64,000 bases of DNA from Bacteroidales bacterium (GCA_017417315.1 JAFPZK010000050.1:62001-126000), one strand, 5' to 3'; shown: positions 7,822 through 17,846, counted from the first letter of the stretch. Program-made: numbers and translations. The notes: generated by a model not told the origin, from the sequence alone.

Positions 7822-10098
7822 CTATTCGACATAAACCCGTTTTACTCTTTGGTTTATACCCGTTAAAATCTCGTAAGGTATTGTGCCAATTGAGTTGGCC
7901 ATTTCTATCAGTTTTTTGTTTGTTGAAAAAATCACGACCTCATCGCCGACTTTGCAGTCTATGCCCGTGATGTTTACCATACACATATCCATGCAAATAT
8001 TGCCGATTATTGGTGCGCGTTTAGAATTTATTTCCACAAACAAATTGCCGTTGCCGAATTTTCTGTTAAGACCGTCAGCATAACCGACGGGTATAAGTGC
8101 GATACGCGAATCCTCTTGGATTTTGCCCCTGCGGTTGTAACCCACGGTTTCGGTTTTCTCAATATTCTTGATTTGTACGATGTTTGTCTTCCATTTAGAA
8201 ATACCCATCAACTTGTCCGTTGCCTGATAAGCCACACCGTAAAGCCCGATTCCGAGCCGCACCATATCAAACTGATATTGTCTCAAACGCTCTATGCCTA
8301 CCGAATTGCAGATATGTCTGAGCGGTTTCAAACCCGTTTTTTCGCAGATAAAGTCTGCCATAGAAGTAAAACGGCGGGTTTGAAGCACCGAAAATTCATC
8401 TTCCGTTTCGTCGTCTGCCGCCACAAAATGCGTAAACATTGATTTCAAATCCAAGACATCTTTGTTCTGATTGACTAAGGCACAAAAATCTTCTAACTCT
8501 TCCGACATAAAACCTGAACGGTGCATTCCTGTGTCAAGTTTTATATGAACGGGGTAATGTTTAATATTCTTTGACCGCAGAATTTCTATAAACTTTTCAG
8601 TTCTTTCAGTTGAAAACAAAACAGGTTCAAGACGGTAATTTGCTAATTGCTTATAGTTTCTAAGGTCATAATTCATAACAATTATCGGCAACTTTATGTT
8701 ACGTCTTCTTAACGCAATACCTTCTTCCGCGAAAGCCACGCAAAGATAGTCAACGGAATTATTTTCCAACGTGTTTGCCAACTGATATGTGCCTGAACCG
8801 TAACAATTTGCCTTTACCATCGCAATCATTTTGGTTTTCGGCTCCAACAAAGAACGGTAATAATTGAGGTTGTGTTTGAGAGCCGTCAGAGAAACCTCCA
8901 AAACCGTATCGTGATTACCGATGTTAAAAAAATCAAAAACGTCAGCAAAATCTTCGTACTTTTTCCCTTTGAAAATTATGCCGTAATTTTGATATTCCTG
9001 ATAACTGAAATTGTTGATATAATCCTGAACGGTATCGTATTTCGTAATTTTAATATCCTCATTGTAAGGAATTTGAGAAAAATACCCGATAAAAACTATT
9101 TTTCTTATTTCAGCACTTTTAGCCAAGAAAAACAAGCCTGAGAAAAATTCTTCGGGACTTAAAGTCTCAAAATCGGGATTCATAATAACGGCACAACGCC
9201 CCTCAAACTGATGTTGCCGCGCCAAAAAGTCAAAAGTCTTCGAAATAGAATACAGGTTGTTGACGGTAGAAAAACACGAAATCAGCCCCATATTAAATTC
9301 TGCATCGCGCATTTTTATTTGGTCATCCGGCAGACGGAGTGTCTCGAAAGTTTTTTTGTGACTCTCTTTGAAAAGTCCGCTTTTTACCAAATAACACAAA
9401 CAGTGTGCTGCATCTTCGGCGTGAACATTGTCGCAAAACGGAATCGTAACCGTGATTTTTTTGTCGTGATATTCAAGTGTGATGTCAGTATTTTTTTCTT
9501 TAATCAGACAATCGTATGAAAACTCATCTTCCTCAAAAATCACATCGTCAAGTTTTTCTAAGCCACCGATTGAAGTAAACTCATACTTGTCGGGAATTTG
9601 CAAGATTGCCGCCTGAAAACTATTATCAATGAGCGAAACGTTTTCTAAAAAGTCAAGTTCGTCAACATATCTTAACGTTGTAAACACCTTATAATCAGAC
9701 TTCAACAACTGATACATCCAATCTTTTACGGCGCAAGATTTTTCTCTGTCAGGTACTGTTATAACTCTGCCCTTAAACTCTGAAAATACCTTTATAATAT
9801 AACCGTTGACGGCTCTGGGAATGTTGTCAACTATCAGAAATGCTGCCCCTTGAAACCTTGTTTGATAATCCTCCGGTAAAGTTTTGACGATGAAAATTCT
9901 TACGCCCAAACCGTACATTCTTTCTAACGGTTTTTCGGGGTCTTTAAATTTTTTCAGGTCGAAAAACACTGAATTTTTCATTGTCGCCGTACAAGCCGAG
10001 CGAATTATAATTCCTTGTCCTTCAAGGTCTTGGTTACCATATACGGCTGTCGCTGAAACAGCAACGGATATTTCTTGTACAGATAGTTTCATAATCAT
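7822..10098 (-). CDS. MurF-alanine racemase fusion protein with degenerate MurF domain
   Basis: A 758-residue form of the Bacteroidota fusion of MurF (UDP-MurNAc-tripeptide:D-Ala-D-Ala ligase) with alanine racemase. The Alr half (residues ~396-758) looks complete: PLP lysine K429 (MVKANCYGSG), the catalytic Tyr region VGYNRRGK, IPVGYADGLNR and GNICMDMCMV. The MurF half (residues ~1-388) is recognisable (PDREKSCAVKDWMYQLL), but the P-loop GxxGKT seen in active Mur ligases is replaced by DREKSC at ~117-122. The ATP-binding lysine is therefore missing and the domain is shortened. The protein probably supplies D-alanine, with MurF activity coming from another gene. TAATG overlap with mazG indicates translational coupling. 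Confidence 0.88.
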   Translation of the reverse strand: MIMKLSVQEISVAVSATAVYGNQDLEGQGIIIRSACTATMKNSVFFDLKKFKDPEKPLERMYGLGVRIFIVKTLPEDYQTRFQGAAFLIVDNIPRAVNGYIIKVFSEFKGRVITVPDREKSCAVKDWMYQLLKSDYKVFTTLRYVDELDFLENVSLIDNSFQAAILQIPDKYEFTSIGGLEKLDDVIFEEDEFSYDCLIKEKNTDITLEYHDKKITVTIPFCDNVHAEDAAHCLCYLVKSGLFKESHKKTFETLRLPDDQIKMRDAEFNMGLISCFSTVNNLYSISKTFDFLARQHQFEGRCAVIMNPDFETLSPEEFFSGLFFLAKSAEIRKIVFIGYFSQIPYNEDIKITKYDTVQDYINNFSYQEYQNYGIIFKGKKYEDFADVFDFFNIGNHDTVLEVSLTALKHNLNYYRSLLEPKTKMIAMVKANCYGSGTYQLANTLENNSVDYLCVAFAEEGIALRRRNIKLPIIVMNYDLRNYKQLANYRLEPVLFSTERTEKFIEILRSKNIKHYPVHIKLDTGMHRSGFMSEELEDFCALVNQNKDVLDLKSMFTHFVAADDETEDEFSVLQTRRFTSMADFICEKTGLKPLRHICNSVGIERLRQYQFDMVRLGIGLYGVAYQATDKLMGISKWKTNIVQIKNIEKTETVGYNRRGKIQEDSRIALIPVGYADGLNRKFGNGNLFVEINSKRAPIIGNICMDMCMVNITGIDCKVGDEVVIFSTNKKLIEMANSIGTIPYEILTGINQRVKRVYVE

Positions 10099-10880
10099 TA
10101 TTTTTCATTTTTTTTCGCTTCCTGCCAAAGCGTTTCCATTTCTTCCAAGGTCATTTGCTTTAATTTTTTACCCTGTTCTTTGGCTTTTTGTTCTATATAG
10201 TTGAAACGGTAAATGAATTTTTGATTTGTTTTTTCGAGAGCCGTATCAGCGTTAACGCCGAAAAGCCTTCCCGCATTAATGACCGCAAACAAAACATCAC
10301 CGAACTCTTTTTCGGCGTTTTCTTGATTCATATTCTTTACTTCCGTCTCAAACTCTTTGAGTTCTTCTTTTACTTTGTCCCAAACATCAGTCTTTTCCTG
10401 CCAGTCAAAACCCGACGAGGCGGCTTTGTCAGAAATTCTGTAAGCCTTGATAATGGACGGCAAAGCATTAGGAATACCGCTCAAAACGGTTTTGTTGCCA
10501 TTTTTTTCTTTCAACTTTACCTCTTCCCACATTTTTGAAACCTCCTCCGGCGTTTCGGCTTTGTAACCGCCGAAAATATGCGGGTGACGAAAAACAAGTT
10601 TCTCGTTCAACGCCTCAAAAACGTCCCTCAAACAGAACTCGCCCCTCTCCTCCTCCATTACGGCGTAAAGAATTATATGCAACAAAACATCACCGAGTTC
10701 TTTTTTGAAGTCCTGAGTATTACCTTTCAAAACCGCTTCCGAAAGTTCGTAAACCTCTTCTATCGTCAGAGGTCTGATAGTTTCGGGCGTCTGAACCGAA
10801 TCCCAAGGACATTTTTTTCTGAGCGTCCTGATAGTTTCGTAAAGTTTGGTAAAAGATGATAAAAGTTCAGTGTTTTCCAT
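10098..10880 (-). CDS. mazG: Nucleoside triphosphate pyrophosphohydrolase MazG
   Basis: A cytoplasmic house-cleaning enzyme that hydrolyses (d)NTPs to monophosphate and pyrophosphate. At 260 aa it carries two MazG domains. The first (residues ~5-125) contains CPWDSVQTPETIRP, EEVYELSEAV and ELGDVLLHII, with the ExxE...ExxD Mg-binding set. The second (~165-255) contains the matching EFGDVLFAVINAGRLFG. The stop overlaps the start of the MurF-Alr gene by one base (TAATG), and the gene begins 10 bp after the SpoIIE-type phosphatase gene. All three form one minus-strand operon. Confidence 0.95.
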   Translation of the reverse strand: MENTELLSSFTKLYETIRTLRKKCPWDSVQTPETIRPLTIEEVYELSEAVLKGNTQDFKKELGDVLLHIILYAVMEEERGEFCLRDVFEALNEKLVFRHPHIFGGYKAETPEEVSKMWEEVKLKEKNGNKTVLSGIPNALPSIIKAYRISDKAASSGFDWQEKTDVWDKVKEELKEFETEVKNMNQENAEKEFGDVLFAVINAGRLFGVNADTALEKTNQKFIYRFNYIEQKAKEQGKKLKQMTLEEMETLWQEAKKNEK

Positions 10881-10890
10881 TTTTTATTTC

Positions 10891-12879
10891 TTAAATTTTT
10901 ATTCCGACAACGCAAATATCGTCTCTTTGCGGTTGCCCTTGACGGAATGTTTCAACCCTTGAACGGATATGTTCTTGCTGAACATCCATATATTGCGATT
11001 TCTGAGCCGCAGTGTCCAAAATCTCTAAAAAACGCTGTCTGCCCAAAGGTTTGCGTTCCGCATTGTTTTGATCGATGATTCCGTCCGAAGAAAAATAAAT
11101 ACAATCTCCTTTTTCTAAACGGAGCAAAGTGTTTTCAAAATCCGACACCGCCGTCTCCGACATTGTCCCGCCGACAGACCTGCGTGTACCTCTTAGCATT
11201 GTCGTCTTATCCTGCGAACGGTAAAAGAAATATGATTTTGCTCCCGAAACCGTAATTTCAGCACCAAGGTCATCAGGCGTTATTTTGCAAACGGTTATAT
11301 CCAAACCGTCCTGATTACCGTTTGCATTTTGCCGCAATGATTTACTGATATTCAAATCCAAGGCTTCCAAAATTGTCTTCGGATCCGAAATTCTATCTTT
11401 GGTAACAATGTCTTCCAAAGTTTTAGTACTCAAAACACCGAGCATAGAACCCGAAAGACCGTGTCCGATACAATCACCTAAGGCAAAAATATATGACGAG
11501 CCGACTTTGTTGAACCAATAAAAATCACCCGAAACAAAATCCTTAGGAGAATAAATGATGAAGTTTTCAAAATGTTTTGAGATTTCCGCTTTTTGCGGCA
11601 TAAGTATTTTCTGAAATTCAAAAGCATTTTTCAAACCGCTCTCAATCTGCATTTTAGCCTTTTCTTTCGCGATTGTCTCCCGCTTAATGTCGGTAATGTC
11701 GGTCTCCGTTAATAAAAACTCTTTCAACAAGCCCCCGTCCATAACGGGCGAAACCGAACCCGAAATCCATACCTCATTATCAGAACCCTTGATTATAAAA
11801 GAAGTATAATTTTCTACCGAAAGTTGTCTTTTACATCTCAAAAACGCTTCACAACGTTCTTTGAGTTTCTCCGAAAAAAATACGTTGTCGCCGTAACTGA
11901 GAATAAACTCGTCCTTAGAACAACCGTATAATTTTTCAAAACTCTTGTTGACGTAATTGATTTTGCCGTCAGTACCGACTACCGCTATGGCGTTGCCGCT
12001 CTGATAAAAAGCCGCTGCAAACGGAGAAAACGCTTCTGAGACCGCCCCTAAATCGGAAACCTTATCCAAAAGTTTTTTACCCTTTTTGTATTTCAACAAA
12101 CACATTCCCGACAAAGCCAAACATACAGCCGCAACCGTCCATGCAACTGTTGAAGTAGGACTTTTAGCCTCCTCTTTTACGATGTAAGTGTCAGCAGCCT
12201 TGCGCAAAAAATATTTATCCCTGAAACATTCCGGCACCGGAAAATATATACTCGAAAGTTTATCTTCTCTGCAAACAAGCGTATCCGACATACCGCAATA
12301 CCGTGTCAAAAGTTCTCCTACGGTATCCTTATGATTTTTTTCTCCGTAATAAAACGACATCAAACGCAATCCCTCACAATACATCACGCTTGCAAAGTCA
12401 TCGTTTTTAAGTGATTTATAATTCATGATATTTTCAAGCGGTGAGGCTATCAAAGAATGTTTTCCGGTTTTCATATAACAAACCGACTTCAAAAAACAAG
12501 TGTAGTCGCAACGTTTTTGTTCATAGGAATATCTTTCGGCTTGAAGAAAATACACCAAAGCCTCTTCGGGCATATTATGATTGAGATAATAAACTCCGCA
12601 TATCACGGACATATATCCCAATATTTTTTCGTCTCCGGTATCTTCAATGACTTCATACAGCCGCGAAAAGAAGTCTTCCGCCTCTTTCACGGAATACGAA
12701 TTTAGTTTTTCTGTGAGTTGAACCAATTTGCTAAAATCGGTTGTTTCCGAATTGACCGCTTTTTTCATAAGCGATACCATTCTGCCCGCCTCATCTATCT
12801 GATGGGCTTTGCAATCATTAGAAAAGATTGCAAAAAAAATCACGGCTATCAATGCGCCGATTATTGTTTGTTTGTACAC
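10891..12879 (-). CDS. Membrane PAS / SpoIIE-type PP2C serine phosphatase
   Basis: A 662-residue signalling protein. It has an N-terminal signal or anchor (residues ~5-20), a periplasmic helical, TPR-like sensor (~25-240), a membrane helix (~245-263), a cytoplasmic PAS domain (~285-400, NAIAVVGTDGKINYVN) and a SpoIIE/RsbU PP2C domain (~430-662). The PP2C domain shows SPKDFVSGDFYW, ALGDCIGHG, SGSMLG, FFSSDG-like YFSSDGIIDQ and DDICVVGI, so the metal-binding aspartates are present and activity is likely. Such proteins dephosphorylate anti-sigma-antagonist or STAS proteins, but no such partner is adjacent. It heads the operon with mazG and MurF-Alr. A paralogue of the phosphatase part lies at 58071-59957. 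Confidence 0.88.
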   Translation of the reverse strand: MYKQTIIGALIAVIFFAIFSNDCKAHQIDEAGRMVSLMKKAVNSETTDFSKLVQLTEKLNSYSVKEAEDFFSRLYEVIEDTGDEKILGYMSVICGVYYLNHNMPEEALVYFLQAERYSYEQKRCDYTCFLKSVCYMKTGKHSLIASPLENIMNYKSLKNDDFASVMYCEGLRLMSFYYGEKNHKDTVGELLTRYCGMSDTLVCREDKLSSIYFPVPECFRDKYFLRKAADTYIVKEEAKSPTSTVAWTVAAVCLALSGMCLLKYKKGKKLLDKVSDLGAVSEAFSPFAAAFYQSGNAIAVVGTDGKINYVNKSFEKLYGCSKDEFILSYGDNVFFSEKLKERCEAFLRCKRQLSVENYTSFIIKGSDNEVWISGSVSPVMDGGLLKEFLLTETDITDIKRETIAKEKAKMQIESGLKNAFEFQKILMPQKAEISKHFENFIIYSPKDFVSGDFYWFNKVGSSYIFALGDCIGHGLSGSMLGVLSTKTLEDIVTKDRISDPKTILEALDLNISKSLRQNANGNQDGLDITVCKITPDDLGAEITVSGAKSYFFYRSQDKTTMLRGTRRSVGGTMSETAVSDFENTLLRLEKGDCIYFSSDGIIDQNNAERKPLGRQRFLEILDTAAQKSQYMDVQQEHIRSRVETFRQGQPQRDDICVVGIKI

Positions 12880-12947
12880 GATTTAATTGTCTATCAGTTT
12901 TTACTTATACTTAACTGCAATTAATTTTGCCCCTTAAATCTTCGGCG

Positions 12948-12955
12948 CAAAATTA
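12948..12955 (-). promoter_or_regulatory. Promoter -7 box of the phosphatase-mazG-MurF/Alr operon
   Basis: TAATTTTG on the minus strand, about 70 bp before the ATG at 12879, leaves a leader of ~60 bases. The 247-bp gap to 13127 holds this and the divergent glycogen promoter and nothing else recognisable. Confidence 0.5.
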
Positions 12956-13057
12956 CGGATTTAATGTATAAAGCACAAATTTTTTAAGGATTTTTTTCGG
13001 ATTTTTTCAAAAAAATATTTGCCTGAATAAAGAAAAAACTCTACTTTTATATCGGTA

Positions 13058-13065
13058 TATTTTTG
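13058..13065 (+). promoter_or_regulatory. Promoter -7 box of the glycogen gene cluster
   Basis: TATTTTTG fits the TAnnTTTG consensus, 61 bp before the ATG at 13127. Confidence 0.45.
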
Positions 13066-13126
13066 TATTTTCGGTTTTTATTAAACTGCTGAAAATCAGT
13101 ATTAAACTTGTAAATATTTATTGGCT

Positions 13127-15001
13127 ATGGACATAAAAACTATCTTAGAATCTCACGAAGACCTGCCTCAGGACATCGTAAGAAGTAATGAAGTAGGTGC
13201 TGTCGGGGCAACAACCACGATATATTGCAACACAAAATGCTGGCACGGACTGCTTTCGGTATACAACCCCGAAACCAAAGAGCAGAAAGTGCTGCTCTCA
13301 AATATCGATGACGTTATCATCACGGAGGATAATACCGAATATTATCTTTCAACAAGAAAATACCCTAACGTATATTTCCCGCTCGGACACCAGTATATCA
13401 GGAGCATGGATTTTAACCCCTGCACGCGCATTGTTTATGCGGTAGGCGGCGCGATGGTAAGTTTTGAATGTATATTGGCGGCAAGGGAAGAAACCGTTTT
13501 GATGAGATACTGTCTCTTGTCTTCACAGAAAAGCGTAAAACTCCAAGTACGCCCGCTCGTGGCTTTCAGGGACGCAATGAAACTTATCAGAATGGACAGG
13601 GATTTTATGACAACCGTTACCCCCGTGCATAACGGCGTGGCTTACCACCCGAGACGAAACGAAACCGAACTCTATATGCAGTCTTCAAAAAAATGCGAAT
13701 TTGTATGCGCACCCGACTGGAACTATAATATAGAGTACACACAAGACCGTCTTGACGGAAAACCTTATCAGGAAGACCTTTTTATGCCGGGATTTTTTGA
13801 AACCGAACTCGAACCCTCCGAGGCGGTATATTTCTCCTTTTCTACCAAAAACCAAAACCCCGAAATTTTCGCCGACTTTTTCGAGTCGGAATACCAAACA
13901 CGAAACCGCAGAAAAACTTACGCCGATTATTTACAATTTTCGGCAGACCAAATGTTCAGAGAGGTTGACAACGAATATCAGGTCTTAGAAAAAATACCGT
14001 GCAGAGATTATTTTTCTTACCACTTATTCGGGGCATTGCCCGGTCTTACGCTTCCGAAAGGAGATTTAGAAAAGTTTATGAGGGTCTTGAAATCCTATCT
14101 GAGAAAAATGGATAACTTTTCTTTCGGCAAGATAGAAAAAAATAACTACGATGCCCAATCTCCGCTGTGGATGATTTGGGCTCTACAACAATATACTTAT
14201 CACACCGGCAGACACGAAGCAGTAGCCAAAACATTTTTAGAAACTATCAACTCATTGATTTCTGCCGGAATAACAGGAAAAATTCCGGGACTGTACACCT
14301 CGTCAGAAGGTCTTATGGCAATGGTTAAAAACGATGTCAAAAGATATTTCGTAGATATAAACGCCTTATGGTACAACGCTTTGCTGTTTGTGGCCGAACT
14401 CAACAACGCCGCTTACGACAAAAACGCCGCCGTCATGGGCGATACGGAACATTCGAAACTAAAAGAATTTGCCGACGAATTGGCTCATTACGCCAAAAAA
14501 GTAAAAGTATCTTTCACCACACGGTTTGTCAGCAAAAGCATAACATTTCTGCCCGACAGCATAAATGATGACGGTTACAAAGATTTAACCTGCCGCCCGG
14601 GACAATTATTGGCTTTTGCCCTGCCATACTCTATCGCCGACGACAACATGGCACAAGACGTAATAAAAGCCGTTGAAGAAAACCTCTTGACGGATTTAGG
14701 TCTGAGGTCTGCACCTAAAAACTCTCCTAACTACCGAAAAAACGGAGAAGGAGACATCTACCCTATTTATTTCGGTTTCTTAGTGGAGGTATATCTGAAA
14801 TACTGCGGCGAAATAGAAGGCTTAAAAAAAGCAGAAAGAATTTACAACCTGTTTAACGTTCAACAACGTATAGAAACCGAATCTCCGAACTTTTACGAAA
14901 GATTCGCCCCCGAACCGCCTTTCAGAGGCAAAGGGTCGCCGCTTTTCGCCGGAACGATAGCAACATTTTACAGAATCAAATTACTAATCGAACAGTTTTA
15001 A
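13127..15001 (+). CDS. Glycogen debranching enzyme (amylo-alpha-1,6-glucosidase family)
   Basis: A 624-residue cytoplasmic enzyme predicted to hydrolyse alpha-1,6 branch points of glycogen. The N-terminal beta-domain (residues ~15-280, with CWHGLLSVYNP and RKYPNVYFPLGHQY) precedes an (alpha/alpha)6 barrel (~300-624). The barrel contains SPLWMIWALQQYTYHTGRHEA, TSSEGLMAM, VDINALWYNALL and RPGQLLAFALPYS, typical of GDE_C proteins. A TTG at 13121 could add two residues, and the ATG at 13127 is preferred. It heads a three-gene set (debranching enzyme, glycosyltransferase, GH57) that is conserved in Bacteroidales and handles glycogen storage and turnover. Confidence 0.9.
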   Translation: MDIKTILESHEDLPQDIVRSNEVGAVGATTTIYCNTKCWHGLLSVYNPETKEQKVLLSNIDDVIITEDNTEYYLSTRKYPNVYFPLGHQYIRSMDFNPCTRIVYAVGGAMVSFECILAAREETVLMRYCLLSSQKSVKLQVRPLVAFRDAMKLIRMDRDFMTTVTPVHNGVAYHPRRNETELYMQSSKKCEFVCAPDWNYNIEYTQDRLDGKPYQEDLFMPGFFETELEPSEAVYFSFSTKNQNPEIFADFFESEYQTRNRRKTYADYLQFSADQMFREVDNEYQVLEKIPCRDYFSYHLFGALPGLTLPKGDLEKFMRVLKSYLRKMDNFSFGKIEKNNYDAQSPLWMIWALQQYTYHTGRHEAVAKTFLETINSLISAGITGKIPGLYTSSEGLMAMVKNDVKRYFVDINALWYNALLFVAELNNAAYDKNAAVMGDTEHSKLKEFADELAHYAKKVKVSFTTRFVSKSITFLPDSINDDGYKDLTCRPGQLLAFALPYSIADDNMAQDVIKAVEENLLTDLGLRSAPKNSPNYRKNGEGDIYPIYFGFLVEVYLKYCGEIEGLKKAERIYNLFNVQQRIETESPNFYERFAPEPPFRGKGSPLFAGTIATFYRIKLLIEQF

Positions 15002-15048
15002 AAAAAAAACAAAGTAAAAGTCAAGAAAAATAAAAGAGAGAGAATAAG

Positions 15049-16563
15049 ATGAAAGTTTTGATGCTCGGTTGGGAATTTCCTCCGCATATTTCAGGCGGTT
15101 TAGGGACGGCATGTCAGGGTATAGTGTCCGCTTTGGGCAAAATCCCTGACACTAAGGTTATTTTTGTCGTACCGAAAGTCTTCGGCGACGAAAAGTCTAA
15201 AAACACCGTCTTCGTAGGAGCAAACCGCTTTGCGGAACAATTTTCCACCGTTCTTAACAGAAAGGTTAAAATATTGGAAAACACGGATTTAACTTACGTT
15301 GAAACCGCGTCGTTCCTTCACCCGTATATCACGGCTGAACAAATAGAAGAAATCTTAATTAAAAAACACATTAACCCCGAAACCGTTAAATTCAACGAAA
15401 ACGGAGAACTCGTCTATCAAGACAAAAAAGGTAAAGACAGGGTGCTGAAAATTGCGCCGGACGAATTTTCAAGAGTTTCTGCGCCTAACGGAGCGAAGGT
15501 AAGTATAGAAAAATTTGAGTTTACGGGAAAGTATACCTCAAATCTTTATACCGAGACGGGAATGTTTGCCAAGGTTGCAGAACAAATCGCTCAAAACTAC
15601 GACTTTGACGTTATTCACGCTCACGACTGGCTGACATACGAAGCCGGTATCGCAATAAAAAAAGCAACGGGAAAACCTCTTGTCATTCACGTTCACGCTA
15701 CCGAATACGACCGCTCTAACGGTATGAACGAAAGAGTCGTCAACATAGAAAAACACGGTATGCAGGAGGCTGACAAAATTGTTACCGTCAGCAACCTGAC
15801 AAAAGAAATCGTTGAAGAAAAATACGAAATCCCCGAAGAAAAAATTCAAACCGTATATAACGCGGTGGATTTTAAACCCGTTAAAAAGAAAAAGGAGATT
15901 AACTACAAGAAAAACCCGAAAGAAAAAATCGTTACCTTTTTGGGCAGAATCACTTACCAAAAAGGTCCCGAATATTTTCTGAGGGCGGCTTACAAAGTTC
16001 TCCAAAAAACCGAAAACGTAAGGTTCGTCATGGCGGGAAACGGCGATATGTACAGAGAAATGATTAGAATGTCAGCACATTTAGGTATTGCAGACAGATT
16101 TCATTTCACGGACTTTTTGGACAAGGACGAGGTGAAATATATGTTTTCGATTTCGGACGTTTATGTTATGCCGTCGGTTTCCGAGCCTTTCGGAATAGCA
16201 CCGTTAGAGGCTTTAAGAAGCGGCGTTCCCGTCATAATCTCTAATCAGTCGGGCGTGGCGGAGGTTGTTAAAAACGCCGTCAAAGTCGATTATTGGGACG
16301 TCAACGCCATGGCTGACGCTATTTACGGCTTGGTAAAATACCCCGCTTTGGCAAAATACTTTAAGCGCAATGCCGTAAAAGAAGTTAAACAAATGAAATG
16401 GGACAAACCCGCTGCCGATTTGTCCGACATATATAAAGAGGTGGTCAACGCGGCTCTTGACGAAGAAAAAGATGTTAAAATGAACATCGGACACACCGCA
16501 AACAACAACATTGTCGAAAAAACTAAAACTGAAAAAGATGAAAACAATTTGCCTGAACTTTAA
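15049..16563 (+). CDS. Glycogen/starch synthase-like glycosyltransferase (GT-B fold)
   Basis: A 504-residue cytoplasmic GT-B glycosyltransferase. The N-terminus MLGWEFPPHISGGLGTACQG matches the substrate loop of starch/glycogen synthase and GT4 enzymes. HAHDWLTYEAG is in the first Rossmann domain. The C-terminal domain has the donor-binding signature SVSEPFGIAPLEALRSGVPVI with the conserved E-x7-E. It lies 47 bp after the debranching enzyme, and the GH57 gene starts inside its last 26 bases, so the three are translationally linked. It probably extends alpha-glucan chains. Donor nucleotide (ADP or UDP) cannot be told. The last ~30 residues are a charged, low-complexity tail. Confidence 0.88.
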   Translation: MKVLMLGWEFPPHISGGLGTACQGIVSALGKIPDTKVIFVVPKVFGDEKSKNTVFVGANRFAEQFSTVLNRKVKILENTDLTYVETASFLHPYITAEQIEEILIKKHINPETVKFNENGELVYQDKKGKDRVLKIAPDEFSRVSAPNGAKVSIEKFEFTGKYTSNLYTETGMFAKVAEQIAQNYDFDVIHAHDWLTYEAGIAIKKATGKPLVIHVHATEYDRSNGMNERVVNIEKHGMQEADKIVTVSNLTKEIVEEKYEIPEEKIQTVYNAVDFKPVKKKKEINYKKNPKEKIVTFLGRITYQKGPEYFLRAAYKVLQKTENVRFVMAGNGDMYREMIRMSAHLGIADRFHFTDFLDKDEVKYMFSISDVYVMPSVSEPFGIAPLEALRSGVPVIISNQSGVAEVVKNAVKVDYWDVNAMADAIYGLVKYPALAKYFKRNAVKEVKQMKWDKPAADLSDIYKEVVNAALDEEKDVKMNIGHTANNNIVEKTKTEKDENNLPEL

Positions 16564-17821
16564 TCTGCATAAATCCGTTTTGTTGAAAAAATACAGATTT
16601 TTCGACATCGGTAACGATAACTTTTATTTTGATTTTGACGGTATAGATTCCGCTACGGAAAAAGATGCCGCAAATTATATAAAACCGCTTTTGGGAACGC
16701 TTTTGTCTCTTACCGAAGAGTTTAAAGGCAAATTCAAATGCTCGCTTACCATATCCGGCATTGCGATAGAAAACTTTAAGAGAGCCGTCCCCGAACTTAT
16801 CGACCTTATGAAAGAGGTTTACGAAACCGGTTGCTTTGAGTTTACGGGAATGCCTTATTATCATTCGCTTACCTCGGTTACTGACAAAGAAGAGTTTGAA
16901 AGCCAAGTAAAACTTCATTCCGAGACACTGAGGGAACTTTTCGGAGCAAGACCGACTGCGTTTAGAAACACCGAACTTATATATTCTGACGAAATCGGTA
17001 AAATGATTTACGATTTGGGCTTTGACACCGTTTTGACCGAAGGCTGCGGCAAGGCAGTGGAAATATACGGCACTAACGTAGTGTATCATAATCCGATAAA
17101 AGAGAGGTTAAAGATTCTGACAAGAAATCAGGATTATTCAAGAATGTTTCAAGACGCGCTGAAAGACACGAAAATTTTTACGCCGGAATATTTTGCGCAG
17201 AAGTTTTACGACTTTGACGAAGAAGACCAAGTGGTGTATTTGGGCATTAATTTCAACAATTTCAGTAAGGCGGGCGTTGAGGTCAGTGATTTGATGGCGT
17301 TTTTCAAATCTTTTATTCAGAGCGTTTTAAAGTCGGGCGAATTCGATTTTGAAACACCCTCAGAGGTTTCAAAGAATTACAAAGCCGAAAACCCGCTCAA
17401 CTGTCCGAATGTGATTTCGGGTATGAACCGTTATCATGATTTAACGCCGTGGCAGTCAAACGAATTGCAACAAGAAGCCCTGCAAAAAATCACGAGTTAT
17501 TCAAAACTCGTAAAACTTGCCGAGTCTGACACTCTGACGGAGATTTGGCGGCGGTTGCAATCCTCAGACTACTTTTATTATATGTCAACAGAATATTTCA
17601 ACAATCCGGCATACGGTTACAAGCCGAATCCGTTCAAGTCGCCATACGAAGCATTCATAAATTATATGAACATAATTTCGGATTTGGAACGCCGCCTCAA
17701 CCTCAAAATAAAAGAGGACGAAAAAAACAAACTTTCAAATCAGGAAATCATGGAAATAATTTCCCACTACGAAAAAATAATCGTAGGACTAAAACAAAAG
17801 TTGGAGGAAAGAGAAGAATAA
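16538..17821 (+). CDS. Glycoside hydrolase family 57 alpha-glucan enzyme
   Basis: A 427-residue cytoplasmic protein of the GH57 class (alpha-amylase / 4-alpha-glucanotransferase / branching type). Visible parts are MKTICLNFNLHKSVLL at the N-terminus, the acceptor-side stretch GCFEFTGMPYYHSLTSV, FRNTELIYSDEIGKMIYDLGFDTVLTEG (the catalytic Glu/Asp region) and a C-terminal coiled-coil tail (residues ~390-427). A TTG at 16511 is in frame, but the family starts at the ATG at 16538, which overlaps the preceding gene by 26 bp. It completes the glycogen cluster. The exact activity cannot be decided from sequence. Confidence 0.85.
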   Translation: MKTICLNFNLHKSVLLKKYRFFDIGNDNFYFDFDGIDSATEKDAANYIKPLLGTLLSLTEEFKGKFKCSLTISGIAIENFKRAVPELIDLMKEVYETGCFEFTGMPYYHSLTSVTDKEEFESQVKLHSETLRELFGARPTAFRNTELIYSDEIGKMIYDLGFDTVLTEGCGKAVEIYGTNVVYHNPIKERLKILTRNQDYSRMFQDALKDTKIFTPEYFAQKFYDFDEEDQVVYLGINFNNFSKAGVEVSDLMAFFKSFIQSVLKSGEFDFETPSEVSKNYKAENPLNCPNVISGMNRYHDLTPWQSNELQQEALQKITSYSKLVKLAESDTLTEIWRRLQSSDYFYYMSTEYFNNPAYGYKPNPFKSPYEAFINYMNIISDLERRLNLKIKEDEKNKLSNQEIMEIISHYEKIIVGLKQKLEEREE

Positions 17822-17846
17822 CAAAAATTAGAAAACAAATTACCAA

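Noticed and set aside
8872..9141. Plus-strand open frames inside the MurF-Alr gene as genes
   Set aside because: They are antisense to a strongly supported coding frame, with no promoter or family resemblance.
15538..17089. Long minus-strand open frames opposite the glycogen genes
   Set aside because: They arise from codon bias of the real genes on the plus strand. Their translations are Phe/Lys-rich and match nothing.
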